A stretch of 64,000 nucleotides of DNA from Caulobacterales bacterium (GTDB lineage: Bacteria > Pseudomonadota > Alphaproteobacteria > Caulobacterales > Caulobacteraceae): the NCBI GenBank assembly GCA_017302105.1, contig JAFLCS010000003.1:310001-374000 (forward strand), read 5' to 3'. The notes below the pieces were generated by a model that saw only the letters and a list, made by a program, of their open reading frames with translations, ran no database searches and was not told where the DNA came from. Shown piece by piece: positions 39,730-51,339 of this stretch. The translations under genes were made by a program, and so were the position numbers. Within the stretch, counting starts at the first letter, position 1. Each line of letters starts with the position of its first letter.

Positions 39730-39834
39730 GATTACCCCCTTAGACTCCCGCTAGAGTCCTTGGACCATAGCGCGACAACGTGCCAGCAGAAACCGGCCGC
39801 AGCCTGGTCACGCCCGGCGAGCGGCCTGCGATCG

Positions 39835-40848
39835 TCAGGGGCGCGAAGCCATGCCCAACTTGACGGGTTCAGCCTCATCATCGCCAGACGCTGCATCGCC
39901 GCGTTTCACACCCCACAGCAGGATGATCGGTGCCCCGACATAGATCGACGAATAGGTCCCAAAGACGATCCCGAAAATCAGCGCAACCGAGAAGGCAAAC
40001 AGAGTTTCGCCTCCAAGAACAGCAAGGGCCGTCAGGGCCATCAAGGCGGTAACCCCGGTAATGATCGTACGGCTGAGCGTCTCATTGATAGACAGGTCGA
40101 TCACGTCACGCAGCGGCATCTTCTTGTACTTGCGCAGGTTTTCGCGAAGGCGGTCGAACACGACCACTGTGTCGTTCATGGAATAGCCGATCACCGTCAG
40201 GACGGCGGCCACGGCGGTCAGGGTGAACTCCATCTTGGTGATCGCGAACAGGCCGAAGACCAGGATCACATCGTGGAACAGGCCAAAGACGGCCCCCAAT
40301 CCAAACTGCCATTCAAAGCGGAACCAGATGTAGAGCATCATCAGGCCGATCGCGATCAATAGGGCAACGATGCCCCCCGTAAACAGCTCGCCAGACACCT
40401 TGGGGCCGACCACTTCCTGACGGGTAAACTGAACGGTCTCACCGAGGGCAGCCGTCAGGGTCGCCTCGGCCTGATTGACGGCGACAGGTCCAGCCACGCC
40501 CTGCGGAGGCTGGAACCGGACCATGGCGTGATAACGCCCCGACGGGTCAGAGGGAGTGCCGTAGTTCTGGACCTGGACGTCCTGGCGTCCTTGTGTGCCT
40601 TGCAGCGCCGTGCGCGCTGCCGCCAGATCGACGGGGGTCTGACCCGTGTCCAGTTCAATCAGGACGCCGCCAGTGAAATCGACGCCGCAGTTCAAGCCGC
40701 CACACGGCCCCTGGAACGGGATCAGTGTCATATACAGCGAGCCGATCACGCCAATAATGGACAGAGCCGCCATGACCTTGGCGTACTTGACGAATTTGAA
40801 GTTGGTCGTGATCGGAACGATCTTGATGAGAGGCCACCAGTTGCTCAT
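39835..40848 (-). CDS. secF: Protein translocase subunit SecF
   Basis: Membrane partner of SecD that helps pull exported proteins using proton motive force. A protein of about 337 aa, with a first membrane segment, a periplasmic loop with CGVDFTGGVLIEL, and five more segments including IGYSMNDTVVVFDRLREN, the SecF signature. The ATG at 40848 with GAGGG upstream is chosen over a TTG at 40860 that overlaps the secD stop. Confidence 0.96.
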   Translation of the reverse strand: MSNWWPLIKIVPITTNFKFVKYAKVMAALSIIGVIGSLYMTLIPFQGPCGGLNCGVDFTGGVLIELDTGQTPVDLAAARTALQGTQGRQDVQVQNYGTPSDPSGRYHAMVRFQPPQGVAGPVAVNQAEATLTAALGETVQFTRQEVVGPKVSGELFTGGIVALLIAIGLMMLYIWFRFEWQFGLGAVFGLFHDVILVFGLFAITKMEFTLTAVAAVLTVIGYSMNDTVVVFDRLRENLRKYKKMPLRDVIDLSINETLSRTIITGVTALMALTALAVLGGETLFAFSVALIFGIVFGTYSSIYVGAPIILLWGVKRGDAASGDDEAEPVKLGMASRP

Positions 40849-40856
40849 GTCAGCCC

Positions 40857-42452
40857 TCAAACGACCGGCAGGGTCTTGGGTCGCGCAACGCGGACCCAGA
40901 TTCCAAGTAGAAGTTGGGTGATCATCACGGCCGTGAAGACCGAGGTGATGACACCGATGGATAGGGTCCAGGCGAAGCCCTGAACGGGCCCGGAGCCGAA
41001 GAAGAACATGATCCAGGCTGCGATCAGGGTGGTCAGGTTGGCGTCAACGATCGTGATCCAGGCCCGTTTGAAGCCGGCATCCATCGCCATGATCGGAGAT
41101 TTCCCGGCACGCACCTCGTCGCGCATTCGCTCATAGATGATGACATTGGCGTCCACCGCCATCGCCAACGTCAGGATCAGACCGGCGATTCCTGGCAACG
41201 ACAAGCTGGCCTGGATCATCGACATGGCGGCAATGATCAAGACGCCGTTCACGAGTAGCGCAACCACCGAAATGCCGCCGAACAGGAAGCCATAGGTCAA
41301 GATCATGAAGGCCAGAACCAGGACGAATGCGACGGCGGTCGCGATCGCGCCGCCGCGAACGGCGTCCGCCCCAAGCTCGGCCCCAACCACGCGCCGTTCC
41401 TCAACGGTCAGCTCGACCGGTAGCGCACCCGCGTTCAGCAGCGTCACCATTTCGGTAGCGCGTTCCATACCGCCGACGCCAGAGATCTGGCCATTGCCAC
41501 CCGGGATCGGCTCTCGGATGTTGGCCAGTGACACAATCTCGCCGTCCAACAGAATGGCGAACGAGCGGCCGACATTGCGGGTCGTATAATCTCCGAAGAT
41601 TCGGGCCCCTTCGCCATTGAACTGCAGTCCGACTGCGGGCTGGTTGTTCTGATCATAGGCGACCGAGGAGTTGGTCAGCATATCCCCCGTCAGTAGAGGG
41701 CGTTCCCGCAGCAGGCGCGGCTGTCCGTCCTGGTCGGTGACGATCATCCAGCCATAGGGAGGGCGACCGGACTGAAGCGCTTCAACGATCCGGTCGCTGT
41801 CGTCCACCTCGTGAAAGGTCAGACGGGCCGTCTGGCCGATGAGCCGCTCCATCTCTGCGGGATCACTGACGCCAGGGGCCGTCACAACGATACGGTCGGC
41901 CCCCTGGCGGACCGGGTTGATCTCATTGGTGCCGGTGGCGTCCAGGCGACGACGGATAACTTCCAGAGAGCGGGCGACAGCATCAGAGGCTTCCCGCGAG
42001 AACTGCGCGTCAGAAAAGCTTAGACGAATGATACCGCCGTCTTCGCCGCGTACGGTGAAGTTTGTCTGGCCAGGGTTGTTCGGGTCAGGCCGTACCAGCC
42101 CGCGAAGCTCGGTCAGTGCCCGATCGAACTGGGCAGGATTGGTAATGCGCACGGTCACGCCCATCGGCTCGCGGACCGGCCGGTCGTGCGCCACGTCGAT
42201 CCGGCTCAGCGTCGTCTCGACATCTTCGGCAAGGTTGGCGATCCGCTGGACCTTCAGCGCCTCGACGTCAGCTTCCAAGAGCAGATAGGATCCGCCCCTC
42301 AGGTCCAGACCAAGGTTTAGGGCGTTGTGCGGCAGCCAGCTCGGCAGGGCATCACGCTGTTCGCGAGTCAAAAGGTTCGGCATCGCGAACAACAGACCCA
42401 GCACGGTCGCCAGAATGACGACCACGAATTTCCAACGAGCTAGCTGCAGCAT
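40857..42452 (-). CDS. secD: Protein translocase subunit SecD
   Basis: A 531-aa membrane protein with the first segment (FVVVILATVLGLLFAMPNL), GLDLRGGSYLLLEAD, a large periplasmic P1 domain, and six segments near the C-terminus including the MAVDANVIIYERMRDE motif. It forms a complex with SecF and YajC in this order on the minus strand, with 8 bases to secF and 29 to yajC. Confidence 0.97.
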   Translation of the reverse strand: MLQLARWKFVVVILATVLGLLFAMPNLLTREQRDALPSWLPHNALNLGLDLRGGSYLLLEADVEALKVQRIANLAEDVETTLSRIDVAHDRPVREPMGVTVRITNPAQFDRALTELRGLVRPDPNNPGQTNFTVRGEDGGIIRLSFSDAQFSREASDAVARSLEVIRRRLDATGTNEINPVRQGADRIVVTAPGVSDPAEMERLIGQTARLTFHEVDDSDRIVEALQSGRPPYGWMIVTDQDGQPRLLRERPLLTGDMLTNSSVAYDQNNQPAVGLQFNGEGARIFGDYTTRNVGRSFAILLDGEIVSLANIREPIPGGNGQISGVGGMERATEMVTLLNAGALPVELTVEERRVVGAELGADAVRGGAIATAVAFVLVLAFMILTYGFLFGGISVVALLVNGVLIIAAMSMIQASLSLPGIAGLILTLAMAVDANVIIYERMRDEVRAGKSPIMAMDAGFKRAWITIVDANLTTLIAAWIMFFFGSGPVQGFAWTLSIGVITSVFTAVMITQLLLGIWVRVARPKTLPVV

Positions 42453-42481
42453 GGCGAGCGCCCGGCTCCGTGTCTAAGCAA

Positions 42482-42817
42482 TCAGGACTTGTCGTTGGCA
42501 GCGGCGATTTCGCCCTTGCCACGCACTTCGGCGACCATGTTCTTGAGGACCCGGACGTTCACACCCTGGGAAATCTCGACCATCGCCTCCTGGTCCTCGA
42601 CCCGGGTGACCTTGCCGATCATGCCGTTGGATAGAACCACCGTATCACCGCGCTTGATGCCGGCGACCTGGGCCGCGTGTGCCTTGGCTCGGTTCTGCTG
42701 TGGCCGGATCAGCAGGAAGTAGAACAGGACGAATACGACGATAAACGGCGCAAAGTTGACGAGAAGCGGAAGCAGCCCGCCTTCAGCGGCGGCACCAGAA
42801 GCCGGGGTCGCGGACAT
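42482..42817 (-). CDS. yajC: Preprotein translocase subunit YajC
   Basis: A 111-aa single-span membrane protein. A hydrophobic segment (LLVNFAPFIVVFVLFYFLLI) is followed by RPQQNRAKAHAAQVAGIKRGDTVVLSNGMIGKV, the YajC signature. The ATG at 42817 has GGAGA upstream. First gene of the yajC-secD-secF block; the 180 bases upstream separate it from divergent ridA and should hold both promoters. Confidence 0.94.
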   Translation of the reverse strand: MSATPASGAAAEGGLLPLLVNFAPFIVVFVLFYFLLIRPQQNRAKAHAAQVAGIKRGDTVVLSNGMIGKVTRVEDQEAMVEISQGVNVRVLKNMVAEVRGKGEIAAANDKS

Positions 42818-42997
42818 GAAGTCTCCGGAATAGATCTGCGAAGCGCCGGCCCCCGCCCGCGCTGGAATTATTGGGAGGCCGGAAACTAGGGGGCGTCGGC
42901 TCGATTTGCAACGCGCCTGCTCCACAGATTTCGCACGGCCCTTTCACTCCCGAGGTCTGTGGGCTAAACCGCCGCCGCGATTCCCAAGGAGCCCACC

Positions 42998-43456
42998 ATG
43001 TCCGTCGTTGAACGCCTTAAGGAACTCGGCATTGATCTGCCGCCACCGGCGGCAGCTGTGGCTAACTACGTACCGTTCATGCAAACGGGCAATTTGCTCC
43101 ACATCGCCGGGCAGCTCTCAAATGACGCCTCAGGTGGCGTCAAGGGCACCGTGGGCGTCGACGTCGATCTAGACCAGGCGGTGCACGGCGCGCGCCTGTC
43201 AGGCATCAATCTGCTAGCCCAGATGAACGCGGCCCTGGACGGCGACCTGGATCGGGTGACTCGGATCGTCAAACTCGGCGGATTCGTTCAGGCCGGGCCG
43301 GATTTCATCGACATTCCGAAGGTCATCAACGGTTGCTCGGACCTCATGGTCGACGTCTTCGGCGATGTCGGACGCCATGCGCGCTCTGCCGTCGGCGTTT
43401 ACAAGCTTCCGCTCGGCTTCGCGGTGGAAGTGGATGCTATTGTAGAGGTGCGGTGA
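42998..43456 (+). CDS. RidA family protein
   Basis: A 152-aa enamine/imine deaminase-family protein of the YjgF/RidA superfamily. NLLHIAGQLSND and the C-terminal GRHARSAVGVYKLPLGFAVEVDAIVEV (with the conserved Arg that binds the carboxylate) are present. It probably removes reactive enamines formed by PLP enzymes. AGGAG precedes the ATG. Its stop overlaps the next gene by GTGA. Confidence 0.92.
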   Translation: MSVVERLKELGIDLPPPAAAVANYVPFMQTGNLLHIAGQLSNDASGGVKGTVGVDVDLDQAVHGARLSGINLLAQMNAALDGDLDRVTRIVKLGGFVQAGPDFIDIPKVINGCSDLMVDVFGDVGRHARSAVGVYKLPLGFAVEVDAIVEVR

Positions 43457-44595
43457 GCCTCAGCGCCCGCATTCACACCTCCATTGCTGGGATCGGACGT
43501 GCCGCCTGGGATGCCCATGCAGCCCCGACCGGCAATCCCTTCCTGGGTTACGACTTCCTGGAAGCCTGTGAAGCCTCGGACAGTGTTCATCCGCGCGAAG
43601 GGTGGGGCCCCCGTCATCTGACCTTGGAAGACGGCGGCGACGTCTTGGGGGTCATGCCGCTCTATCTGAAGGGGCACAGCCAAGGCGAATACGTCTTCGA
43701 TCACAGCTGGGCCGATGCGTTCGAGCGGGCGGGCGGGATCTATTACCCGAAGCTGCTGAGTGCCGTGCCATTCACTCCCGTTACCGGACCACGGCTGCTC
43801 GCGCCTACACCCGTGCTGAAGAGCGCTCTGGCAAGTGCCGCCGTCAGCCTCGCTGAACGCGAGGGGCTCTCGTCGCTGCACATCAACTTCCCGAATGATG
43901 CCGATCAGGCGGTCCTTGTGGCGGACGGCTTTCTGGCCCGGCAGGACCGTCAGTTCGTCTGGCGCAATCGCGACTACGAGACCTTCGACGCCTTTCTGAA
44001 CGACCTCTCCTCCAACCATCGCAAAACCATCCGACGCGAGCGGCGCGAAGCCCACGCCGGCCTCGACATTCGGGTACTGACGGGGGGCGATTTGACTGAG
44101 GCCATGTGGGATGCCTTCTTTGAGTTCTACATGGATACCGGCTCGCGAAAGTGGGGGCGTCCCTATCTGAACCGTCGCTTCTTTTCGGAGATCGGTACCC
44201 GCATGGCCGACCGGATCGCGCTGGTGATGGCCTTCGAGGCAGGCCTGCCGATCGCCGGGGCCCTGAATTTTATCGGGGCGGAGGCGCTGTACGGTCGTCA
44301 GTGGGGTACCGTCAGCCCGCGGCCCTTCCTGCACTTTGAGCTCTGCTACTACCAGGCCATCGAACTGGCGATTTCATTGGGGCTTGATCGGGTTGAGGCC
44401 GGCGCCCAGGGCGATCACAAGTTGTCACGTGGCTATCTGCCTCGAACGGTTCACTCGGCCCACTATATCGCTCATCCGGGACTGCGACGTGCCGTCGCCG
44501 ACTATCTCGACCAGGAGCGCGAGGCCGTTTCCGACAACGCCACCGTCATGATCGAAAACTTTTCGCCCTTTCGGCACAACGATAAGGAACCATGA
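43453..44595 (+). CDS. GNAT/peptidogalycan-type family protein (DUF482-like)
   Basis: A 380-aa soluble protein of the GNAT-fold family once called peptidogalycan biosynthesis/DUF482. NPFLGYDFLEACEASDSVHP at the start, LSSNHRKTIRRERREA in the middle, and GRQWGTVSPRPFLHFELCYYQAIELAI and EAGAQGDHKLSRGYLPRTVHSAHYI are family marks. The substrate is unknown. The GTG start overlaps the RidA stop, so the two are co-translated. Confidence 0.85.
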   Translation: MSLSARIHTSIAGIGRAAWDAHAAPTGNPFLGYDFLEACEASDSVHPREGWGPRHLTLEDGGDVLGVMPLYLKGHSQGEYVFDHSWADAFERAGGIYYPKLLSAVPFTPVTGPRLLAPTPVLKSALASAAVSLAEREGLSSLHINFPNDADQAVLVADGFLARQDRQFVWRNRDYETFDAFLNDLSSNHRKTIRRERREAHAGLDIRVLTGGDLTEAMWDAFFEFYMDTGSRKWGRPYLNRRFFSEIGTRMADRIALVMAFEAGLPIAGALNFIGAEALYGRQWGTVSPRPFLHFELCYYQAIELAISLGLDRVEAGAQGDHKLSRGYLPRTVHSAHYIAHPGLRRAVADYLDQEREAVSDNATVMIENFSPFRHNDKEP

Positions 44596-44652
44596 CGGAA
44601 CTACCGGGGCGCTGGCGCGCTTTGGGATCAACCACCAGTTCCCGAGGGAGAC

Positions 44653-44972
44653 ATGACTATGGACCCAAAGACGTCAGGCAGCCTGACCCAGGCCCGAGGA
44701 GCGGCCGAGCGCGTGGCCGAGCGCGTGGCCGGCGAGACGGTCGGCGACGTCGGCCTCGAACTGAGGGGCCGCGTGGACGAGCTCAAGGGCAAGGCTGTCG
44801 AAGGCTATGGCTGGGCCGTCGATCAGGCCGAGCGGCTATCGCAGGACCTGCCCGAAGAGTTCCGTGAGGTCGCCGATCGCGGCGTGGACTTTGCGCGCCG
44901 CAAACCCTTGGTGACGACGGGTATCATCGCCGGCGTGGTTGCGCTGCTTTTGGGGGCCGCCCGCAGCCGGCG

Positions 44973-44976
<4 letters not shown>
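44653..44976 (+). CDS. CsbD-like/tail-anchored small protein
   Basis: A 107-aa protein with a helical, charged body (GLELRGRVDELKGKAVEGYGWAVDQAERL, CsbD-like) and a C-terminal hydrophobic anchor (LVTTGIIAGVVALLLGAA) followed by RSRR, like YqjD/ElaB-type ribosome- or membrane-associated proteins. A stress role is usual for such proteins but is not shown here. GGGAG precedes the ATG. The repeat AERVAERVA is encoded by a direct repeat in DNA. It ends in 4 bases of overlap with convergent pccA. Confidence 0.72.
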
Positions 44977-46949
<1,973 letters not shown>

Positions 46950-47077
46950 AAGAACCCTGCACGCCTTCGGCGAAAGGGCACGCCTAGCCCGATGGAACGG
47001 GCTTGGCAAACAGGCGCTCTATAAGGTTTAACGCGGGCTATATCCCGAGACGTTCGTCCCGAAAGGACCCTACGCCT

Positions 47078-48589
47078 ATGAAGACCTTTGCTCTCGCTGC
47101 TTCCGTCAGCCTTCTTGCCGTTACCGCCGCCGCCGCTCAGGATTGGGGTGCGGCCGCACAGCGCGACGTGGAGGCCCTGCACGAGGAAATCCGCGACAAT
47201 CACCCGGCCCTGGTGACTGGTGGTGATGAAGCAGGCTTCGGCCAGCGCCTGGCCGCCGGCTATGCCGCAGCCAGAGAACAGGCCGCCGGCGTCCGCGACG
47301 CCCAGGCCTATGCCTTTACCCTGCGTCGCTTCGCTCGCAGCATGGACGACACCAACATCAGCTTCGATCCCAACTGGCAGACGCCGCCGCTCTGGGATGC
47401 CCAGCGTTGGTCCCAGTTCACGACGGGCTGGCGCAACGGGTCCTACGTGGTGACCTGGGTAGACCCCGCCGCGCGCGGCGCGCCGCCGGTCGGAGCCACA
47501 CTTGTGTCGTGTGGTGACGCCTCTGCGGAAGAGTTCGCCCGTCGCCGTCTGGACGGCTGGGAAGGCAATCTGGACCAGCCCGGCGACCGCGAGCAGACTG
47601 CGCCCTACCTGTTCTGGGATCGGGGCAACCCGTTTGTGGGCGGCCTGCCCGCCTCGTGCCGTTTCGCACCGAACGGGCGTGGCCGTGGACGCGAATATAA
47701 CCTGACGGGTGCCTTCGCGACGGAGCCAAGCCTGCGCGCCGCCTGGGCCTCGACCGTCTATACGGCACAAACCGCCCTGGCGGTGGAGCCGATGGCTGGT
47801 GGCCATTGGATCCATATGCATGACCTGACCCAGGGCTCGGCCTCGCAGGCCTTCCTGGCCCAGATCGACGGGCAACTGGCCGCCGTTCAGGGCGGCAATG
47901 TCTTGATTGACCTTCGCGGGGCACGTTCGGGATCGGCGGCGCTCGGCTATTCCCTGGCGAACCGGCTCTGGGGCGTCGACTACCGCGTTGCGCAGCAGCG
48001 GATCGCCGGCCAGATCGTCTATCGCGTCTCGCCGGATAACCGACAGTTCTTCGTCGACACGCTCGGGCGGATGCAGGGCGACCCGGTCTTTGCCGCGAAC
48101 TATCCGGGTGCCGTGCGCCAGATGCAGGATCTGATCGCTCAGTTCGACGCGGCTGCGGCAGCAGGTCAGCGGACCTTCACCCAGCAGATCACGCCGCCGA
48201 TCCCGGCTATCGAAGCAGCAGCGGTCGAAGGCGAAGCCGGAGCGGTCGCCCAAGTCGCCGCCCCAACCAACGCCATGCGCGGCAACATCGTCGTGCTCGT
48301 TGACGGCGGCTGTCGCAATGCGTGCCTGGACGTCGTGGATATGCTGGCCACCCTGCCGAACGTCCGGATCGCCGGGACGCCGACCGGGGCCGATTCCATC
48401 CATTTCGAGCAGACGCGGGTCGCCCTGCCCTCTGGACACGGCTATCTGAACTATGGCCACAAGACCTGGGTCGGTCGCACCCGGGCGTCAAACGTCGGTT
48501 TCGTACCGGCCGGCGCTCTGGCCTATACCGGCAACCCGACCGATGAGACCGCTGTACGGACCTGGGTGGCGTCGCTCTTCGGCGGCTGA
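47078..48589 (+). CDS. Exported S41-peptidase-like protein, catalytic Ser replaced
   Basis: A 503-aa protein with a signal peptide (MKTFALAASVSLLAVTAAAAQ). The C-terminal half has the tail-specific protease layout: GGNVLIDLRGARSGSAALGYSLANRL, then IVVLVDGGCRNACLDVVDMLATLPNVRIAGTPTGAD. The place of the nucleophilic Ser in related sequences (SAC) is NAC here (Asn414), so it may be inactive or use another residue. Followed 47 bases later by msrB. Function not known. Confidence 0.78.
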   Translation: MKTFALAASVSLLAVTAAAAQDWGAAAQRDVEALHEEIRDNHPALVTGGDEAGFGQRLAAGYAAAREQAAGVRDAQAYAFTLRRFARSMDDTNISFDPNWQTPPLWDAQRWSQFTTGWRNGSYVVTWVDPAARGAPPVGATLVSCGDASAEEFARRRLDGWEGNLDQPGDREQTAPYLFWDRGNPFVGGLPASCRFAPNGRGRGREYNLTGAFATEPSLRAAWASTVYTAQTALAVEPMAGGHWIHMHDLTQGSASQAFLAQIDGQLAAVQGGNVLIDLRGARSGSAALGYSLANRLWGVDYRVAQQRIAGQIVYRVSPDNRQFFVDTLGRMQGDPVFAANYPGAVRQMQDLIAQFDAAAAAGQRTFTQQITPPIPAIEAAAVEGEAGAVAQVAAPTNAMRGNIVVLVDGGCRNACLDVVDMLATLPNVRIAGTPTGADSIHFEQTRVALPSGHGYLNYGHKTWVGRTRASNVGFVPAGALAYTGNPTDETAVRTWVASLFGG

Positions 48590-48610
48590 CCCAGTCCCAG
48601 CTTGAACCTT

Positions 48611-48650
48611 GAAGGGGCGCTCGCCATCTTGATGGCATGAGCGCCCCTTC
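48611..48650 (+). promoter_or_regulatory. Long hairpin over the msrB start codon
   Basis: The outer stem GAAGGGGCGCTC (48611-48622) pairs perfectly with GAGCGCCCCTTC (48639-48650). The inner stem GCCATC (48623-48628) pairs with GATGGC (48631-48636) around a 2-base loop, leaving AT (48637-48638) as a bulge. The msrB ATG is 48637-48639, inside the structure, and no strong ribosome-binding site is free. There is no T-run, so a simple terminator is less likely than translational control. Confidence 0.6.
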
Positions 48651-49116
48651 TCAATTCGACCTGACCCCGCCGTCTGAATCGGATCGCCTGCTGCTGGAAA
48701 GCAGTCTGAACGCCGAGGAACGACGGGTCTTGCTCAACCACGGCACCGAAGCGCCGTTCTGTGGTGGGTTGCTCAGCGAGAAACGCGCGGGTCTCTATGG
48801 CTGTCGGCTCTGTGGCCTGCCGCTGTTTAAGGCCCAGACCAAGTTCGAGAGCGGCACCGGCTGGCCATCCTTCACCCAGCCCTATCACCCCGATCACGTT
48901 GTCGGCATCCCCGACACATCCCACGGCATGGTCCGCGTCGAGACCCGCTGCGCCCGCTGTGACAGCCATCAGGGCCATGTCTTCCCGGACGGCCCGCCGC
49001 CAACGCGGACCCGCTATTGCATCAATTCCGTGTCGCTGAGCTTTGTCGCCGACGACGAGCCGCTGCCCGATCCGTTGCATCGCGGCGACGAACAGGCGCG
49101 GCGCTCCGCGAGCTAG
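48637..49116 (+). CDS. msrB: Peptide-methionine (R)-S-oxide reductase
   Basis: Repairs methionine-R-sulfoxide in proteins. The 159-aa protein has two CxxC zinc pairs (YGCRLCGLPLF and CARCDSHQGHVF), FESGTGWPSF, and the catalytic Cys in RTRYCINSVSLSF. It lacks a signal peptide, so it is cytoplasmic. The ATG lies in a long hairpin, suggesting regulated translation. A bidirectional terminator follows 15 bases after the stop. Confidence 0.95.
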   Translation: MSAPSQFDLTPPSESDRLLLESSLNAEERRVLLNHGTEAPFCGGLLSEKRAGLYGCRLCGLPLFKAQTKFESGTGWPSFTQPYHPDHVVGIPDTSHGMVRVETRCARCDSHQGHVFPDGPPPTRTRYCINSVSLSFVADDEPLPDPLHRGDEQARRSAS

Positions 49117-49131
49117 CCCGGATAAGAAAAA

Positions 49132-49157
49132 CGCCCCGGAGATCGCTCTCCGGGGCG
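49132..49157. terminator. Bidirectional intrinsic terminator
   Basis: Perfect 11-bp stem CGCCCCGGAGA (49132-49142) with TCTCCGGGGCG (49147-49157) and loop TCGC. AAGAAAAA precedes it (a T-run for the minus strand) and CTTTC follows it. It lies between converging msrB and hppA. Confidence 0.88.
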
Positions 49158-49182
49158 CTTTCAATTCAGGCGATGGCTGGGA

Positions 49183-51339
49183 TCAGCCGGCGGACCAGGC
49201 CGCCAGCACCGCCAACAGCAGCAGAGCCACAATGTTGGTGATCTTGATCATCGGGTTCACCGCCGGACCGGCGGTATCCTTGTAGGGATCGCCGACCGTG
49301 TCACCGGTCACCGCCGCCTTGTGGGCGTCAGAGCCCTTCTGGTGCACGACACCGTTCTTGTCGGTGAAGCCTTCCTCGATGATCTTCTTGGCGTTGTCCC
49401 AGGCACCACCGCCCGAGGTCATCGAGACCGCGACGAACAGGCCGGTGACGATCACGCCCATCAGCATGGCGCCCAGGGCGGCAAAGGCGTCCGCCTTGGT
49501 CGTCTGGGGCAGCCACAGCACCACGAAGAACAGCACGATCGGGGCCAACACCGGAAGCAGCGACGGCACGATCATCTCGCGGATGGCCGACTTGGTCAGG
49601 ATGTCGACCGCACGGCCGTACTCAGGCTTGACCTCGCCGGTCATGATGCCCGGGTTTTCACGGAACTGGCGACGGACCTCGGCCACAACCGATTCAGCCG
49701 CCTTGCCGACCGCCGTCATCGACATCCCGCCGAACAGGAACGGCAAGAGACCACCGAACAGCAGGCCGACCACGACATAGGGATTCGACAGGTCAAAGGC
49801 GACCTCCCCCAGGCCGAAGAAGAACGAACCCACCTGAGCGTCCTGGGCAAAGTGCTCCAGGTCGGCGGTATAGGCGGCGAACAGCACCAGGGCCCCCAGA
49901 CCGGCGGAGCCGATGGCGTAGCCCTTGGTCACGGCCTTGGTCGTGTTGCCGACTGCGTCCAGGGCGTCGGTCGAGACACGCACTTCCGGCGGAAGTCCGG
50001 CCATCTCGGCGATGCCGCCGGCGTTGTCGGTGACCGGGCCGAAGGCGTCCAGAGCCACGATCATGCCCGCCACGCCCAGCATGGTTGTGGTGGCGATGGC
50101 GATGCCGAACAGACCGGCCAGTTGGAAGCTGGCGATGATGCCCACGATGATGATGAGGGCCGGCAGGGCAGTCGATTCCAGCGACACTGCCAGGCCCTGG
50201 ATCACGTTGGTGCCGTGGCCCGAAACCGAGGCGTTCGCCACCGACTTGACCGGTCGGAAGCCGGTGCCGGTGTAATATTCGGTCACCACAACGATCGCCG
50301 CCGTCACACCCAGGCCGACCATGCCGCACCAGAACAGGCTCATCGGCGCGATGGTCAAGCCATTGACGGTCTGGACCGGTCCGCCGATCGTCTGATCGAT
50401 CAGCAGGAACACCGCAGCCGCCGACAGCACACCCGTGGCGATCAGGCCCTTGTAAAGGGCCCCCATGATGTTCTGGCTCTTGCCCATGCGGACAAAGAAG
50501 GTGCCGATAATCGAGGTGATGACACAGACGCCGCAGATGGCCAGCGGCAGCAGCATCATCATGTCCACGAACGGCGTGCCGCGGAAGAAGATGGCAGCCA
50601 GCACCATGGTCGCCACGGTGGTGACCGCATAGGTCTCGAACAGGTCCGCCGCCATGCCGGCGCAGTCGCCGACGTTGTCGCCGACGTTGTCGGCGATGGT
50701 AGCGGCGTTGCGGGGATCATCCTCGGGGATGTTGGCTTCGACCTTGCCCACCATGTCACCGCCGACGTCGGCACCCTTGGTGAAGATGCCGCCACCCAGA
50801 CGCGCGAAGATCGATATCAGCGAGGCCCCGAAGCCCAGCGCCACCAGGGCGTCGACAACTTCGCGGCTAGTGCTCTCAAAGCCCAGCGCCTGGGTCAGGA
50901 ACCAGTAGTAGCCCGCCACGCCCAGCAACGCACCGCCGGCCACGAAAAGGCCGGTTACGGCGCCCGAACGGAAGGCAATCGACAGGCCCTTGGCCAGGCC
51001 CTCGGACGCCGCCTGGGCGGTACGGACGTTGGCGCGCACCGAGATCAGCATCCCGGCGTAGCCGGCCAGGCCCGACAGGATGGCACCGATGGCGAAGCCG
51101 ATGGCGGCCCATTCGGTCAGCAATAGCCAAGCCGCGATAAATATGACCACGCCAACCATGGCGATGGTAGTGTATTGGCGGCGGAGATAGGCCGAAGCCC
51201 CCTCCTGAATAGCGGCCGCGATCTCTTGCATTCGCGCGTTGCCGGCGTTGGCCTTCATCAGGGCGGCGGTCTGCAGCGCCCCATAAAGCACCCCCACCGC
51301 GCCGGCCAGAATGACCAGCGGCAGGATGTAGTCTTGCAT
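49183..51339 (-). CDS. hppA: Membrane-bound proton-translocating pyrophosphatase, K+-independent type
   Basis: A 718-aa membrane pump with about 16 segments that couples pyrophosphate hydrolysis to proton export. The substrate loop [40 protein letters not shown] (two Asp-rich motifs) is complete. At the known K+-determinant position it reads [10 protein letters not shown] with Lys468, which marks the K+-independent class. Length and both motifs fit the family. About 181 bases of non-coding DNA precede it. Confidence 0.97.
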   Translation of the reverse strand: MQDYILPLVILAGAVGVLYGALQTAALMKANAGNARMQEIAAAIQEGASAYLRRQYTTIAMVGVVIFIAAWLLLTEWAAIGFAIGAILSGLAGYAGMLISVRANVRTAQAASEGLAKGLSIAFRSGAVTGLFVAGGALLGVAGYYWFLTQALGFESTSREVVDALVALGFGASLISIFARLGGGIFTKGADVGGDMVGKVEANIPEDDPRNAATIADNVGDNVGDCAGMAADLFETYAVTTVATMVLAAIFFRGTPFVDMMMLLPLAICGVCVITSIIGTFFVRMGKSQNIMGALYKGLIATGVLSAAAVFLLIDQTIGGPVQTVNGLTIAPMSLFWCGMVGLGVTAAIVVVTEYYTGTGFRPVKSVANASVSGHGTNVIQGLAVSLESTALPALIIIVGIIASFQLAGLFGIAIATTTMLGVAGMIVALDAFGPVTDNAGGIAEMAGLPPEVRVSTDALDAVGNTTKAVTKGYAIGSAGLGALVLFAAYTADLEHFAQDAQVGSFFFGLGEVAFDLSNPYVVVGLLFGGLLPFLFGGMSMTAVGKAAESVVAEVRRQFRENPGIMTGEVKPEYGRAVDILTKSAIREMIVPSLLPVLAPIVLFFVVLWLPQTTKADAFAALGAMLMGVIVTGLFVAVSMTSGGGAWDNAKKIIEEGFTDKNGVVHQKGSDAHKAAVTGDTVGDPYKDTAGPAVNPMIKITNIVALLLLAVLAAWSAG

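Noticed and set aside
46950-47077. Riboswitch or other structured RNA between pccA and the S41-like gene
   Set aside because: I saw no recognisable riboswitch core or strong stems in this 128-base gap.
50660-50700. Short direct repeats (GACGTTGTCGCC) in hppA
   Set aside because: They encode the conserved DNVGDNVGD substrate loop of the pyrophosphatase and are explained by the protein.
49321-51126. A 601-codon open frame on the plus strand opposite hppA
   Set aside because: His/Gly/Arg-rich translation without any family pattern, exactly antisense to conserved hppA; typical for GC-rich DNA.
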